Of a DNA stretch of 64,000 nucleotides, positions 33,188-43,903 are shown piece after piece. The notes under the pieces were generated by a model. The model ran no database searches, was not told the DNA's origin, and saw only the letters and a list, made by a program, of their open reading frames with translations. Within the stretch, counting starts at the first letter, position 1; every line of letters begins with the position of its first letter. Origin of the DNA: Brachionus manjavacas (taxonomy: Eukaryota; Rotifera; Eurotatoria; Ploima; Brachionidae); the NCBI GenBank assembly GCA_019054805.1, contig JAHQIY010000002.1, positions 5,704,001 to 5,768,000 on the forward strand. The letters run 5' to 3'. Both the position numbers and the translations under genes were made by a program.

Positions 33188-34630
33188 TTATATTTTTTGT
33201 TTTTTAGTATCATCTTCTAAATTATCATCATTTTTTCTTTTTTGTCGTTTTTTTAGACAAACAAAACTTTTGTTTGTCAAGTCGAACCCGTGATTATTAA
33301 TTTCAGATTCTTTTCTATAATAAAATTCAATAATTGAATTAATTCTGAAATTTGTGTTTAATTTCACCTGCTCATACATATTTTGCTTTAAATATTCATT
33401 TTTTTCGTTTATGTTTGGCCAAATTTCATTTTTAAACAAGTTTTTAGATAAAAAAATTTTATAATTAGCAAAAACTTGACATAAATCATTTTTATTTTTA
33501 AAGACCCTACTCAGATCCATTGATATTAGTTTTTTTTTCAATAAACGCTTCCAATAAATATACTGATTATCGATCCATTCATCTGAATAGGGAATTTCTT
33601 CACTATAAACTTTATTATCCTCTTGATAATTTTTGTCTTTTAATAAATTATAAACGAACTCTAGTTCTTGGCTCAGCTTTTTGTAGAACAAATGAATCCG
33701 ATCAGATTGGTATTTGATTACTTCGTGGTCAAATCTTGGCAATTTCCAAAATCGACTACTGCACATATTATTTTTAGCTCCGTAGTATTTAAGGCCAAGA
33801 TTTTTCAGCACCAGATTGCATAGAACACAGCAATCGCTTGATATGCTGACATAATTGTTGTTTTGATCAATTTCATTTAAGTATTTTGAAACTAGTTGAA
33901 TTTCACAGTGTAAACCATAAAACGGTGTGTTATTCGGATCCAAAATTATAAGTTCAGTATCTTCAAAGCAGTAAAAATCTTTCATAAAATAATAGAAAAC
34001 AGTAAGGTAGAAATAAAATAAAGCCGAATCTCGGAGTGCATTCTGTGTTTTTTCATCTAAATCAAGAAAATTCACGGTCCAAATATTTTCCATATGTTTT
34101 GCCCATTGTTCAAAAACTTCACTTCCATCCGAACAAAATTCTACTTCAGCACCTAAATTTAATTTTTCCAAGCAATAATTTAGAGATTTACTTAAATTTG
34201 AAAATTTAAAATTTAAAATATCTAAAAAATTTGCTTCAATATTTGTTTTGTGAATCAAATCCTTACTGTCTATTTCATAACCAATTAGACTAAATAAATC
34301 TTTACATCGCTGTTTTAATTTTTGAGCATTTTTGTTTGATGTTATTATTAATTTTTTAACTTTTTGAATTTTGTAATCAGACGAAAAATTCAACTTGAAA
34401 TAAACAGCACAGTGTATTGTTACTTGGTCTTTATCAGAACTTTTCTTGATATTTAAACATCTTGTTAACGAGTCCATAACAAACAAGTCTAATCGTTTGT
34501 TGTAGTCTACGTGTATTGATTTATCCTTATCGTTTAAATTTATGTTATCATGTTTAAATGTTTTGATTAAACTTTGAATTTTAGATAATAAATAGTCAGC
34601 ATATTCGTTTTTCTTATTCCGGCTTTGCAT
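33188..34630 (-). CDS. Putative OTT_1508-like nucleic acid deaminase
   Basis: Intronless 480-residue frame from ATG 34630. Residues 241-243 are HCE within YGLHCEIQLVSKYL, and C268-V-L-C271 lies in ISSDCCVLCNLVLKNLGL: the zinc ligands (His, Cys, Cys) and catalytic Glu of the cytidine deaminase fold. What follows, SSRFWKLP (291-298), matches the ending of the OTT_1508-like family (pattern HAEIQLL...SSK..CFLC.LF...HG...Y..W.LP), known from fungi, some protists and Orientia and related to deaminases of bacterial polymorphic toxins. The N-terminal 240 residues are helical with no other domain seen. The C-terminus is strongly basic (KKRQKRK...KKQK), compatible with nuclear import. No signal peptide. 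Substrate unknown. Lack of introns among intron-rich neighbours suggests transfer or retrocopying. Confidence 0.75.
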   Translation of the reverse strand: MQSRNKKNEYADYLLSKIQSLIKTFKHDNINLNDKDKSIHVDYNKRLDLFVMDSLTRCLNIKKSSDKDQVTIHCAVYFKLNFSSDYKIQKVKKLIITSNKNAQKLKQRCKDLFSLIGYEIDSKDLIHKTNIEANFLDILNFKFSNLSKSLNYCLEKLNLGAEVEFCSDGSEVFEQWAKHMENIWTVNFLDLDEKTQNALRDSALFYFYLTVFYYFMKDFYCFEDTELIILDPNNTPFYGLHCEIQLVSKYLNEIDQNNNYVSISSDCCVLCNLVLKNLGLKYYGAKNNMCSSRFWKLPRFDHEVIKYQSDRIHLFYKKLSQELEFVYNLLKDKNYQEDNKVYSEEIPYSDEWIDNQYIYWKRLLKKKLISMDLSRVFKNKNDLCQVFANYKIFLSKNLFKNEIWPNINEKNEYLKQNMYEQVKLNTNFRINSIIEFYYRKESEINNHGFDLTNKSFVCLKKRQKRKNDDNLEDDTKKQKI

Positions 34631-37110
34631 TTTGTCACAAAAAATTGTGCTAATTTCACAGTTAAATTGAATATTTAAATTAATTTTTTGGGCTTATATT
34701 TTAGTTGTTAAGAATGATGCATTTTCGTCTTTTTTTTTATTAAAATCTTAATATGTTATTATCTGAATATTTAAATTTGAGAAAATTACGAAATAATTAA
34801 AATCTTCCATTCTAATTGAAGAAATTTTTTATTTCCATAGTTACCTTGATAAAAATAAGATATAATATCAAAAAAAAATCAAAACTAGAAAAAAGAAGAA
34901 TATCTCTATTTCAAAATTTTGAATATTTTCTTATTTCAATTAAAAAAAATTCAATTATTAACAACAACTTAAGATTTTTTTTCTTTTTGTTAGAAAAAAT
35001 GATTAGTTTAGATAAAAAATTATTATCTTATTCAAATTTTAAAGTCTAAGTCACAATTAATATTTTTTCAAATTTTGATTTAAATGCCATTTTAATAATT
35101 TCTTTTTTATATGCTTTCTTCTACTTCAGCCCATTTATAATAGAATTAAATTGAATTAAATTTAAATGTAAAAGTGTATGTTTCTTTTTAAGGCCAGTTT
35201 AAGTAATTTTGAATATGTGCTAAAAAATCTACAGTTTTGAAAAAAGGTTATCTTTGATAAAATTTTTCGTCAGAAGCTAGTATCCAAACTAAATATTATG
35301 GAGCAAAAGGTAAATTGTTGAACAACAGGCAAGCTCAAGTTTTTCATGATTTTAAGACAACTAAATTATGCGTATTATCTGAAGTTAAAAGGTTCTTGCG
35401 ATCTTCCTAAACTAATTGCAAAAAACTTCAAGATGATTTGGGCCTTGCATTGGAATGGAAAAATATTTGGTCGATTGAATTCAATTTAAAAAAAAGTGAT
35501 GAATCTAAAAAAATCATGAACAATCAAATTTTAGACACATTTTAGAAGGCTTGGACAGAGCTAAAGGTTAAATAAACAATTAATAATTCGATTTGCAGAC
35601 AAATTTTCTCATTTTCTAAATAGGGTTGAATTTCCTAAATCTCCAAATACGAATTATCAATTACGTAGCAATATACTTTTTTCTGTAGAGTGTCTTAAAA
35701 TGACAATGGCCTAAAACTTAGAGGTGGTCAAAAGAAAATTTTAATTTTTTGATTTCTAAATTTAGAATTTTTGAAAAAAAAAGCAAAAACAATTGTTAAA
35801 TATTTCCTACTTTAATTTCAGCTTTTAACTTAATATCTTGATCCAAGATTTTTTTAAATTCCATTTTGTTGACGAGCTTTTTTTCTTAAAAATTTTTAAT
35901 TTCTAAATAAAATATTCGATCTTTAACTCTCAACAGCCTAAGGTGTTATTTCGACCCTTTTTGATGCTTTTGTTGCTCTTTACTTTACATATTTTATAAT
36001 TTGGCATTTTTTAGCAATCAAATTTAAAATTAAAAAAATATTATAATCCAAAAATTTTTTTATTTTCTGTAAAAAAAAAATTTACAATTAATTTAAAAAA
36101 ATGGTTTTTTTTGGAATCATTTTTTTTTGGTAAAAATAAATTAAAGACCAAATCGTTAAAATTTCAAATTCTTCTTTAATTAAAAATTTATATCAACAAA
36201 ATTCAAAAAATTGTATCAACTAAACTAATCATATTTCTCAAATGAAAACTCTGATAATGAAGAAACTGAAGAAACTAAAATTTTTTGGATAAAAATAGAT
36301 AAAAATTCGAAAAATGGAATATTCAGTTCCTAAAATTTCATTTGTAAAACAAGACATACTAGATTTTATCGGTTTACTTTATAAAAGAGGTATTGATGCT
36401 CAAAGGTTCCTCTAAAAGCAATTAGGTCAAGAATTATGGAGCAAGGATGATTGAAAAATTTATGACAAGAAACAAGATTTGGTGAATAAAATCGTACAGT
36501 CTAAGACTCCTTTTATTCTGATTGTTTCTAGAAAGTGCTTAGCAAGCACTAAACCTGATTCAGCTCCATCATCTGCAAAAAAAGGTAAAATTAAGATATC
36601 TAAGAAAATCGAGATTTATTTGTGAGAAATGCAAAAAATTTAAATTTGATCCTTGTGGAGCGCAAAAATTTGAAAAATCAATTTTTCAAAATTGTTCCGA
36701 TCACAGACTGAGGATTTAGATAAAATCATTATTTTCTTTAGATAAAGAAAATTTTTCAATTTTTTTTTTTAATTTTGACCAAAATGTTGAAATAATTTTT
36801 TCTGGAAGAATAACAAAAAAGCGAGTGTTAAACTCAATATTTAATAGTTTTCCAACAGATTTTTAATTATTGTTTTTTGTATTCTCACAAAAATAATAGA
36901 ATAATAAAAGTTAATTTATTTAAATTTTATTAAAATAAATGATTTCCAAATTTCCCATTCATGAAAGACATTCATTTAATCCGTAATCATAAATTTTTCT
37001 ATTCAAAATTTTCAAATATGCTTCAAAATGCTGGGGTTTTGTTTAAAGGTTCCATTCTGAAATATCCGGAATTTTAATTAATAAATTTATTAGACAGATG
37101 TTTAGAAATC
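34631..37110. other. Intergenic with decayed coding-like fragments
   Basis: Two interrupted stretches on the plus strand look like former coding sequence: near 35415-35560 (KKLQDDLGLALEWKNIWSIEF, NLKKSDESKK), which recalls the post-YADD region of LINE reverse transcriptases, and near 36370-36615 (IGLLYKRGIDAQRFL, KIVQSKTPFILIVSRK). Both contain stops. Below 37110 lies the TMEM181 3' UTR. The 77-codon frame at 34816-35049 is low-complexity and not called. Confidence 0.4.
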
Positions 37111-40100
37111 TTACACCACATCTTCTTCATCTGTTTCATTAAGCATAGCAAATGTTGGATTGTCAGCATAGTCAGAGTCTTTTTAAATTAGATAAAATGA
37201 CTTGTTTAAATTAGCAAAAATTTGAATCTACCTTTTGAAGCATTTTTTGCCGGAGAGTAAACATAAGCCAAAGTATGCATGTAAATATTAATTATTGAGA
37301 ATAGTGCGCAACATTCGGTCGTATTGCGGTAATTCTTAGTAAAGTTTTCGAAAAGACTCTGTTTAAATGAATCACTTTTAAGCCTCATTAATGCTATTAT
37401 CAATAGTGAGAAAATCACTATTAGCATCATAATCGAAGCAAATTTTATGCGAATTCCTAAAAAAAAATTAGACTAGAGGAAAATAATCGCATAGATCTAT
37501 TTACCAAAATAGGGCATTTTTTTCAACTCAGCAACAGCTCTAACCATTAAATACAACAAAAATAATAAGTAAACTATCAAAAAAAAGAAAAGTAGAATCC
37601 TGAAGACCTATGATTGAATTTGATTTTATTTTTAAAAATTTTCTTTTTAACAATCCAACTTACAAAATAATAATTCTCATCTATTGATAAATTGTAAGAA
37701 GGATCATTTAGTGATCTGAATCGCTGCCAAAGAAGCAAAAATAGAGAAATCAGCCATATTGAGAATACAATTACGAATTTTGGTATGTAAAAAGTCGTGA
37801 AATTTCGATCATTCTTTGAATTTAACAATTAATTGAAAATTTAGATTTTTTTTCAAATCATACATGTCTAAATCCATGGAAAATACTTAACCAAAAAACC
37901 ATTAACAAAGCTAAAAATGTCGATTGAAATACGGCGTCTAATAGATGTGGTATCCAACTATCTACCAACACGATCAACGGAAGTAGAGGGTCTTGAAAAA
38001 AATAAAAATTAAATATTTAAAAAAAAAAAGTGTTGAAAGATTTAAATAGGTGTTTTTTGATGCAATAAAAAAAACTTTTTATTAGCAAACGGAACAGCTA
38101 AAAAAGATTAAAAAGCTATACTGTTGTTTTTTAATTTGAGAATTTCCAAATCTCACAAGCTAAGATAATTTCATGGGTAAATTATATGATTTCGAAACAG
38201 AAATTTTAAATCTTTATCTTTATTAAAAATTGTACAAGACTTTTTTTTTGGCAACTTTAGGAACATTTTTAAGGTTAAAGGCAAACCTTAAAAGTTAAGG
38301 ACTGTACATTTTTTTTATCCCTGTCTCAAGAGCTATGATTTCTCTTCTAACTCTAGAAATGAAAAAATCGGCTTTTATCATTTTAATATATTTAGATTAT
38401 ATTTTTATAAGACCCATGCTATCTAATTTAATTATTGAATGTTTTTTCAAAAATAAAAATTAACTCATTTTAACTAGGATAAATTTCCTTTAAAAAACAA
38501 ATTAACTAAATTGAAGTGTTTTTATTATGCATCAAAAATTTTCGTCTATTAATTAAAAAAATCAAATTTACTATTGAAGAATATCAACGATCTGAGAAGT
38601 ATAAAAATCCATTTCTGTTCAATTGACCAGTCTCGTAAAGAAAATTTTTTTAATGAATTAGTATAAAGTATCTTTTAAAAAAATGTTATTTTAAAATAGA
38701 TAGTTTAGCTTAGATGTGCACTTACCAAAACGATTAATGTGATAAATAAAAATGTAAATCGATACCAAAGTTCTAGTTTAGTAAAAGACGGATTGTAACT
38801 ATTGAACTAAAAAATTTAAAAAAAATGATGAAAATAATTCAATTTTTTATTTACTTTGAATAAAAAATTTTCTATATTAAAATTTTCCAAGTCATCTATA
38901 TTTAAAAATTTCAGTTCGAGGCGATATTTTTCATTGTGAAGATAATCCAAGTGAAGTATATTGAACACATCACAAATCTTTAGATAAAATGATGCTAAGT
39001 AAAAAAACATTTAAAATAAAAAAGCCATGGTTGATTTTGGATGAATAAAAATTTATTTGATTTTTAATTTGTAAATTTTTAGAAAGCCATTAATTAAAAA
39101 CATATTTTTTTAATAAAAAGCATTCTTCTACTTTCTACAAAAGACAAAATCATTTCAGGTCTGGAGTATTATCAAGTTTAGTAAATAAATAACAAAAAAT
39201 TTCACATAAACAAAATTTTTGAGAGATCATTTGAAATTTTTAAGAGTCACAATTTAATAAGCTCTGCTAAATTGATAGGGAGATGGTTGATACTGATTTT
39301 GGTAACTAGCCGAGTATCCTGTGCTTCCATATCGGGTCTGAGTTTGCTGTTGCGGTGGATAAACATTAGTATAGTTGTATTGAGCGCTTAAAGCTTGTTG
39401 CTGCTGATCTGGTTGCTGACTGTCTTCGTATTGAACCGGTGCAACAACAAAATTTTGCTGCTGATTTAATTGTGTCTGAGATCCTTGTGACAATCTAGTT
39501 TCAGATAGATTAGCCTGGTATTGCCGAGAAAGAGTCTGCTGGGCTTGAGATGAAGTAGGCTGAGTTTGGTAAGTGTAGGACATGGCTGGATCGGCAGCGT
39601 TAGAAGCTGGAGCAGGTAGAGCTTGAACAAATTGTTGCTGATGACTGCTTGGATACGATCTTGAGGCCACTCGAACCACTAGTGGATTTATCAATGGCTT
39701 TCTGGGCTTTCCAATGATGGTTCTGTCTTTGTACTGAGCTGGTGGAGTCCCTGGTCTTTCGATTACCAAATTGACTACATCTCGTTGAGGCTTGACAACA
39801 AACACCCGTTCTACAATATCAGGAGTTGGAGTTGGTAATCTACGGACTATTTGTTGCACTTTTCCCGGAGCACCAGGGACTGTTATTACTTGTCGTTTGA
39901 TGACCGGCTGTCTACGCTGACTCGTAGCAGCCTCATAAGCAGCTTCAATTTGAGGAGTCATGTCCTCGTTTCGGGGATAGGCGCTTGGCTGATTGTAGCC
40001 ATAGGCATCAGTAGTATATGTCTGAGCGCCGTATGAACCAATGTTAGCGCCGTATCCCTGATAACCTGTGTTGTATCCACTGTTACCGTATCCAGCTACA

Positions 40101-41501
40101 GGAAGGTTGGAGCCAAAATTTTCACTTTCCGATGTAGTTGAGTATGTAGGTCCATTGTAGTAGTTTGGCTGTGACGACATTCTATAGGCTGATGCACCGC
40201 CATAGCTTGCTAGACCTGCCGATGGTGGGTATGCTTGATAAAATTGTTGAACACTTGTTTGCTGAGGGATCGCGAATTGTCCGTAATAAGCCATGGTTAT
40301 TTAATTTGGATGACGTAGAAAAGTTGAATTTTACAAGACTAAATTAATTCTTAGGAATTTATCTTATCTCTAATAAGCAAGATTTAGGCAAAGTCAGCTT
40401 GTCTCTTGAATAAGAGATTTCAAATTTTTTTTATAAAGAATAAAAATATCACAAAAATATTTCAACTTATTTTTATATTTGAAATTTTTGTAATTTTTGC
40501 GTCTAGTTTTTTTAGTCAAAACATTTTCGAGTAGTAATCAATCAAGCGTTAAGCAATTTATTTTAACTTTAGTTGGTACTCGAGCAAAGTTACATTTGTG
40601 AGACTGAAAAAGACATAGACGAGCTAAAACAACAACAACCGAAAAAAAGAGGGCATAATAATTAAATTTTCCAAAGCATGACCAAATCGTACATTGACTT
40701 GGAAAAAAATTCATTTGTGACACCATAATTCAATGGTCTAAATTAACTAGTTTTTAATTTTTCAAAATAATTTTCTATTATCTATCTGTCCGACTTATAT
40801 CAACTTAGCCTAATTTCCAAAACTCAATTTGTCAAAATTATATTTTTTTAATATTATGTATCTTTTGTTTAGAGATATTTGTAAAGCAGCCAACCATGGC
40901 TATGAGACAAAATTAACCGAGTTTTTTTTAAATTCATTTCACATGCAATTTTGCTATTTCATTTAACTTACCTCATTTCTACAGTGAATATTCCGCGAAC
41001 GATTCAAAAATTCCAACTGCTGGTCCTCGGCAGTGAGATGCCGAATGCTCAGAGTAAACTGCTTGATAAATTCTTCTTTGCGACCTTGGATAATCGGTTG
41101 ACCTGTCAACCATAATTGTTGATGAAATTTTCCTAGATTAGGCGATTCGAAAATAATTGCGCTTGGCTAAATAAATAATTTTAAAATCCAAATCTTTCAT
41201 ATTTTTTTAATACCTTTAAAATTTCTTCTCTAGTCAAATTAGATGCAATTGTTGTGAGCATTTTTGGACCTATGTAGACAATTTAAAAAAAAATGGATTG
41301 AAATTTTACAGCTTACCAAACATTCCAATGGTAGTGGTGAGAAAAAAAGCACTGAAAAAACATATAAAAACTATCAAAATTTGATGCTTTTGCATCGAGT
41401 ACAAACGCAGTTTGATTGATCTTTAATTGAAAATGTGTATTGCCGAGAATTTAGTGACCTAAAGAAACTTACACTCCGTAATCGGAATAGATAGACTTCA
41501 T
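37111..41501 (-). CDS. TMEM181: TMEM181 homologue, seven-transmembrane GOST-type protein
   Basis: Twelve minus-strand exons: 41473-41501, 41317-41420, 41214-41269, 40972-41166, 38855-38977, 38726-38806, 38572-38671, 37864-37991, 37664-37813, 37505-37607, 37232-37456 and 37111-37178, all in phase; 453 residues. Similarity to animal TMEM181 is continuous: LRLYSMQKHQILIVF near the N-terminus (first TM), the luminal domain with QQLWLTGQP, then YNPSFTKLELWYRF, FSLRDWSIEQKW, FYIPKFVIVFSIWL, NDPSYN, HTLAYVYSPAKNAS and the acidic tail NPTFAMLNETDEED. TMEM181 belongs to the GOLD-domain seven-TM (GOST) group with TMEM87 and Wntless, at the Golgi or plasma membrane; its cellular role is poorly known. 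Most introns are about 45-60 bp, but intron 4 is about 2 kb and contains another gene (39254-40294). Confidence 0.93.
39254..40294 (-). CDS. Gln/Tyr/Pro-rich protein with conserved core, nested in TMEM181 intron
   Basis: Intronless 346-residue frame from ATG 40294, on the same strand as TMEM181 and wholly inside its intron 4. The N-terminal ~120 residues are Tyr/Gly/Ser/Gln-rich (repeated YG, GYN and YQ) and the C-terminal ~130 are Gln-rich; both look disordered. Between them, residues about 128-210 are a regular Pro/Val/Arg-rich core (QVITVPGAPGKVQQIVRRLP, TPTPDIVERVFVVKPQRD, VVNLVIERPGTPPAQ, GKPRKPLINPLVVRV) with the look of a conserved domain. No signal peptide or TM. I cannot name the family; a cytoskeletal or RNA-granule scaffold is possible from composition only. 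It is distinctly richer in G+C than the surrounding intron, as expected for a functional gene. Confidence 0.8.
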   Translation of the reverse strand: MAYYGQFAIPQQTSVQQFYQAYPPSAGLASYGGASAYRMSSQPNYYNGPTYSTTSESENFGSNLPVAGYGNSGYNTGYQGYGANIGSYGAQTYTTDAYGYNQPSAYPRNEDMTPQIEAAYEAATSQRRQPVIKRQVITVPGAPGKVQQIVRRLPTPTPDIVERVFVVKPQRDVVNLVIERPGTPPAQYKDRTIIGKPRKPLINPLVVRVASRSYPSSHQQQFVQALPAPASNAADPAMSYTYQTQPTSSQAQQTLSRQYQANLSETRLSQGSQTQLNQQQNFVVAPVQYEDSQQPDQQQQALSAQYNYTNVYPPQQQTQTRYGSTGYSASYQNQYQPSPYQFSRAY

Positions 41502-41822
41502 TTTAACTCCTTTTTTTCAAGGATTAGAAAATTTTATTGATGACGATTGAAATTATAATTCAAAAATTCGAACATTTATTTAAAATGAATGCAAATACTT
41601 TTGAAAATAATATTATAAGAAAATTTCTTTGCTTTGTCACTAGAAATTGTCTGTTTTTGTTACCTTATATACTGACGCCTAAAAGCTCGAGGCAAGGTCC
41701 AAGTATCTTTTTTGATCACTTGAAACTGTCATTTAATTAATATCTTAAATTAGGAACAGTCCGAGATAGAGAACTAAAATGTGTTTTAAGTTTTTATTTG
41801 AAATTGAATTAAAAAAAAAAGT
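41502..41822. other. Spacer between TMEM181 and the CAPSL-like gene
   Basis: Both neighbours are on the minus strand, so this 320-bp stretch must hold the TMEM181 promoter/5' UTR and the 3' UTR of the EF-hand gene. No motif stands out. Confidence 0.4.
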
Positions 41823-42443
41823 CTAAATTTTCCAGCTTTGTCGCATCATGCAATCAAAATAGATATCAGTGTCAATACTTGCCGATACACCGGCATAGTA
41901 ATCTAGAAATTCTTCGAAAGTAACCTGACCATCTTTGTGACTGCTTGCATCAAAATTGTCCAAAAATTCACGAAATATTTGCGCCTCGGTCATTTCACCA
42001 CTCAGATATCTGGGATGTTTATTCACTTTATATACACCCTTCAAGTCTTCTATAGTAACCACGCCATTTCCAGTTCTATCCATACGCTGAAACGCTTTCA
42101 TTATCAAACTAACTCTAAATTGATTCAATGGAGGCTTAAAAGTTAACTTTAAAGTAACAAAAAAAATTAAGTAATTTATTTTTACTCTTATTTTGATTAA
42201 AAACTCTTCATAGTCTAGTTGCCCACTCTGATTTCTGTCAAATAACCTAAACAATTCATTTGCTTCATCGGCAGTTATTTTTAAATTGTGATCCAAAATT
42301 CCCTTGGCAAACTCGTCAAAAGTCAATGTACGACTTCGATTATCATCGATTTGTCGAAAAAATTGTCCTATTTGTTTGATTCCATAAGGACCCCGTTTGA
42401 GAAGTTCATACCTAAATTTTGTTATTATTGGGTGTTCGCTCAT
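41823..42443 (-). CDS. CAPSL: Calcyphosin-like protein (CAPSL type), EF-hand Ca2+ sensor
   Basis: Two exons, 42186-42443 and 41823-42134, give 189 residues from MSEHPIITKF. The 51-bp intron (42135-42185) is a multiple of three without stops, so the unspliced frame stays open; removing it yields FLIKIRPPLNQFR, which matches CAPSL FLLTLRPPMSRAR. EF-hand loops: DDNRSRTLTFDE, DRNQSGQLDYEE, DRTGNGVVTIED, and a fourth with an insertion (DASSHKDGQVTFEE). The ending YYAGVSASIDTDIYFDCMMRQSW is almost the family consensus. Calcyphosin-like proteins are cytoplasmic and often expressed in ciliated cells. Upstream in-frame codons before the ATG (from 42458) lack a start. Confidence 0.95.
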   Translation of the reverse strand: MSEHPIITKFRYELLKRGPYGIKQIGQFFRQIDDNRSRTLTFDEFAKGILDHNLKITADEANELFRLFDRNQSGQLDYEEFLIKIRVKINYLIFFVTLKLTFKPPLNQFRVSLIMKAFQRMDRTGNGVVTIEDLKGVYKVNKHPRYLSGEMTEAQIFREFLDNFDASSHKDGQVTFEEFLDYYAGVSASIDTDIYFDCMMRQSWKI

Positions 42444-43360
42444 TATTACTCTTGGCAAAATGTAGAATATTTTTTTTTTTGAAAAGAAGTTTTTATTTTA
42501 GTATTTTATTATTCTAAAGTTTGTAATTAACCATTAGCGAAAATGTTTACCATAGAAACAATTAAACTCGGAGAAAATTTTCATCGTTCTTTTTTTTACA
42601 AAAAATAAAAATAAATATGTAATAAATGATACATAAATATTAATTGAAGTTAGTTTTATGACTAAAAAAACTTTTAATTCATTAAAAATCAATAAAATGA
42701 ACTTTTTTTTCCAAATTCTATTATGAACACAAGGTATAGGATTTGAATTTCAAAGCACCTACCAACAATTAGGGTAACTTAATAACCTCAGAACGAATCA
42801 TGTAATCGGGGAAATTTTTAGAAATTTTTTATGTCATGATTAAACGTGAGTCAAGATCTCATGGTTTTAAAATTATTTGTCAAATAGACTTTAATATTTT
42901 ATTTAATTAAAATGTTAAGCATACATTTTAAATTTTATTGTTTATTTAAAAAAAAATCATATTCTACCTTTTTCAAGAAATCAAAAAATTAGTCGAGGGA
43001 AATAAAATTCAAATTTGTTTGTGCTTAAGGATTAATAATTAAATTTGATTATTTTTTTCAATATTTTTGATTAAAAAATTTCAATTTTTTATTCAAAAGT
43101 TAAAATTTAACAGACTTTTATTAAAAACTCAATTTAGCTCTTAAGAAAAAATTTACAGGATAATATGATTAAAATATTTATCTTTAACTAAAGTAATAAT
43201 CGATTGAAAATATCAAGTTTTAATTTAACATAAACAATTATTTATTACTAATCTCTAGTTTACATCCAAATTAATCTTGGATAATTTTTGTTTTGTCACT
43301 AAGTCAAAATCGACTTAAAATTTTAAATTTAGTTTTTGCAAAAAAAGAAAAACTTATATT
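42444..43360. other. Intergenic; nothing recognised
   Basis: AT-rich spacer between two minus-strand genes. Confidence 0.35.
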
Positions 43361-43903
43361 TTATTTACAAATTAAAAATAAAACATGGAATAAAAAAATA
43401 ACTATTATAACAAATAAAAACTGTTTTAGATTGTTGGAGTTGGCTGTGTTGATCAAATGAGTGGATACATAGTTGGGAAACAACGATGCACATGCCTCTA
43501 AATTTTTATGCACCCTATGCTGAAATGCGTGGACCCGGTCGTGAATGAGCTTAAAATCACAATCATCACTGCCTTCAAAATTAGGCTTTAACAAGCAATA
43601 AGAGGACTTTTTGAGCGGAAAGCACTCGTTTGATACTTTTTGTATATGGTGGTTGTTGGTGGTGTCCATAAGGCAATTTTGAAAAACATAATTACAATAC
43701 TCATTACTAAACTGGACTCGTTCGAATATAAAATCATACATTGACATTACTTCAAACTGGGCGGTTCGCTCGAAGAATTGGCGCGGTACAATCGAATAAT
43801 AGTCTGGGCTGTATAAAATGCCGACTGATTTTTTTCTCAAACCATTAGATCCAACTGTTTTTAATAATAAAACTACGACTAGATTTAGTAAAAAAAATTT
43901 CAT
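43361..43903 (-). CDS. Small secreted Cys-rich protein, probably GPI-anchored
   Basis: Single-exon 180-residue frame from ATG 43903. Residues 1-19 are a signal peptide. The ectodomain has six cysteines (70, 77, 94, 103, 115, 138), suggesting three disulfides. The C-terminus, after the small polar segment NTANSNN (about 152-158), is a hydrophobic run LKQFLFVIIVIFLFHVLFLICK reaching the last residue, the pattern of a GPI-attachment signal, though a C-terminal TM anchor cannot be excluded. No family recognised; the three-disulfide GPI layout is loosely reminiscent of small extracellular receptors or co-receptors. Its G+C is higher than its flanks, supporting it as a real gene. Confidence 0.7.
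   Translation of the reverse strand: MKFFLLNLVVVLLLKTVGSNGLRKKSVGILYSPDYYSIVPRQFFERTAQFEVMSMYDFIFERVQFSNEYCNYVFQNCLMDTTNNHHIQKVSNECFPLKKSSYCLLKPNFEGSDDCDFKLIHDRVHAFQHRVHKNLEACASLFPNYVSTHLINTANSNNLKQFLFVIIVIFLFHVLFLICK

Noticed and set aside
34816..35049. 77-codon open frame rich in Lys, Ile, Phe and Asn
   Set aside because: Composition expected of random AT-rich sequence; no motif.
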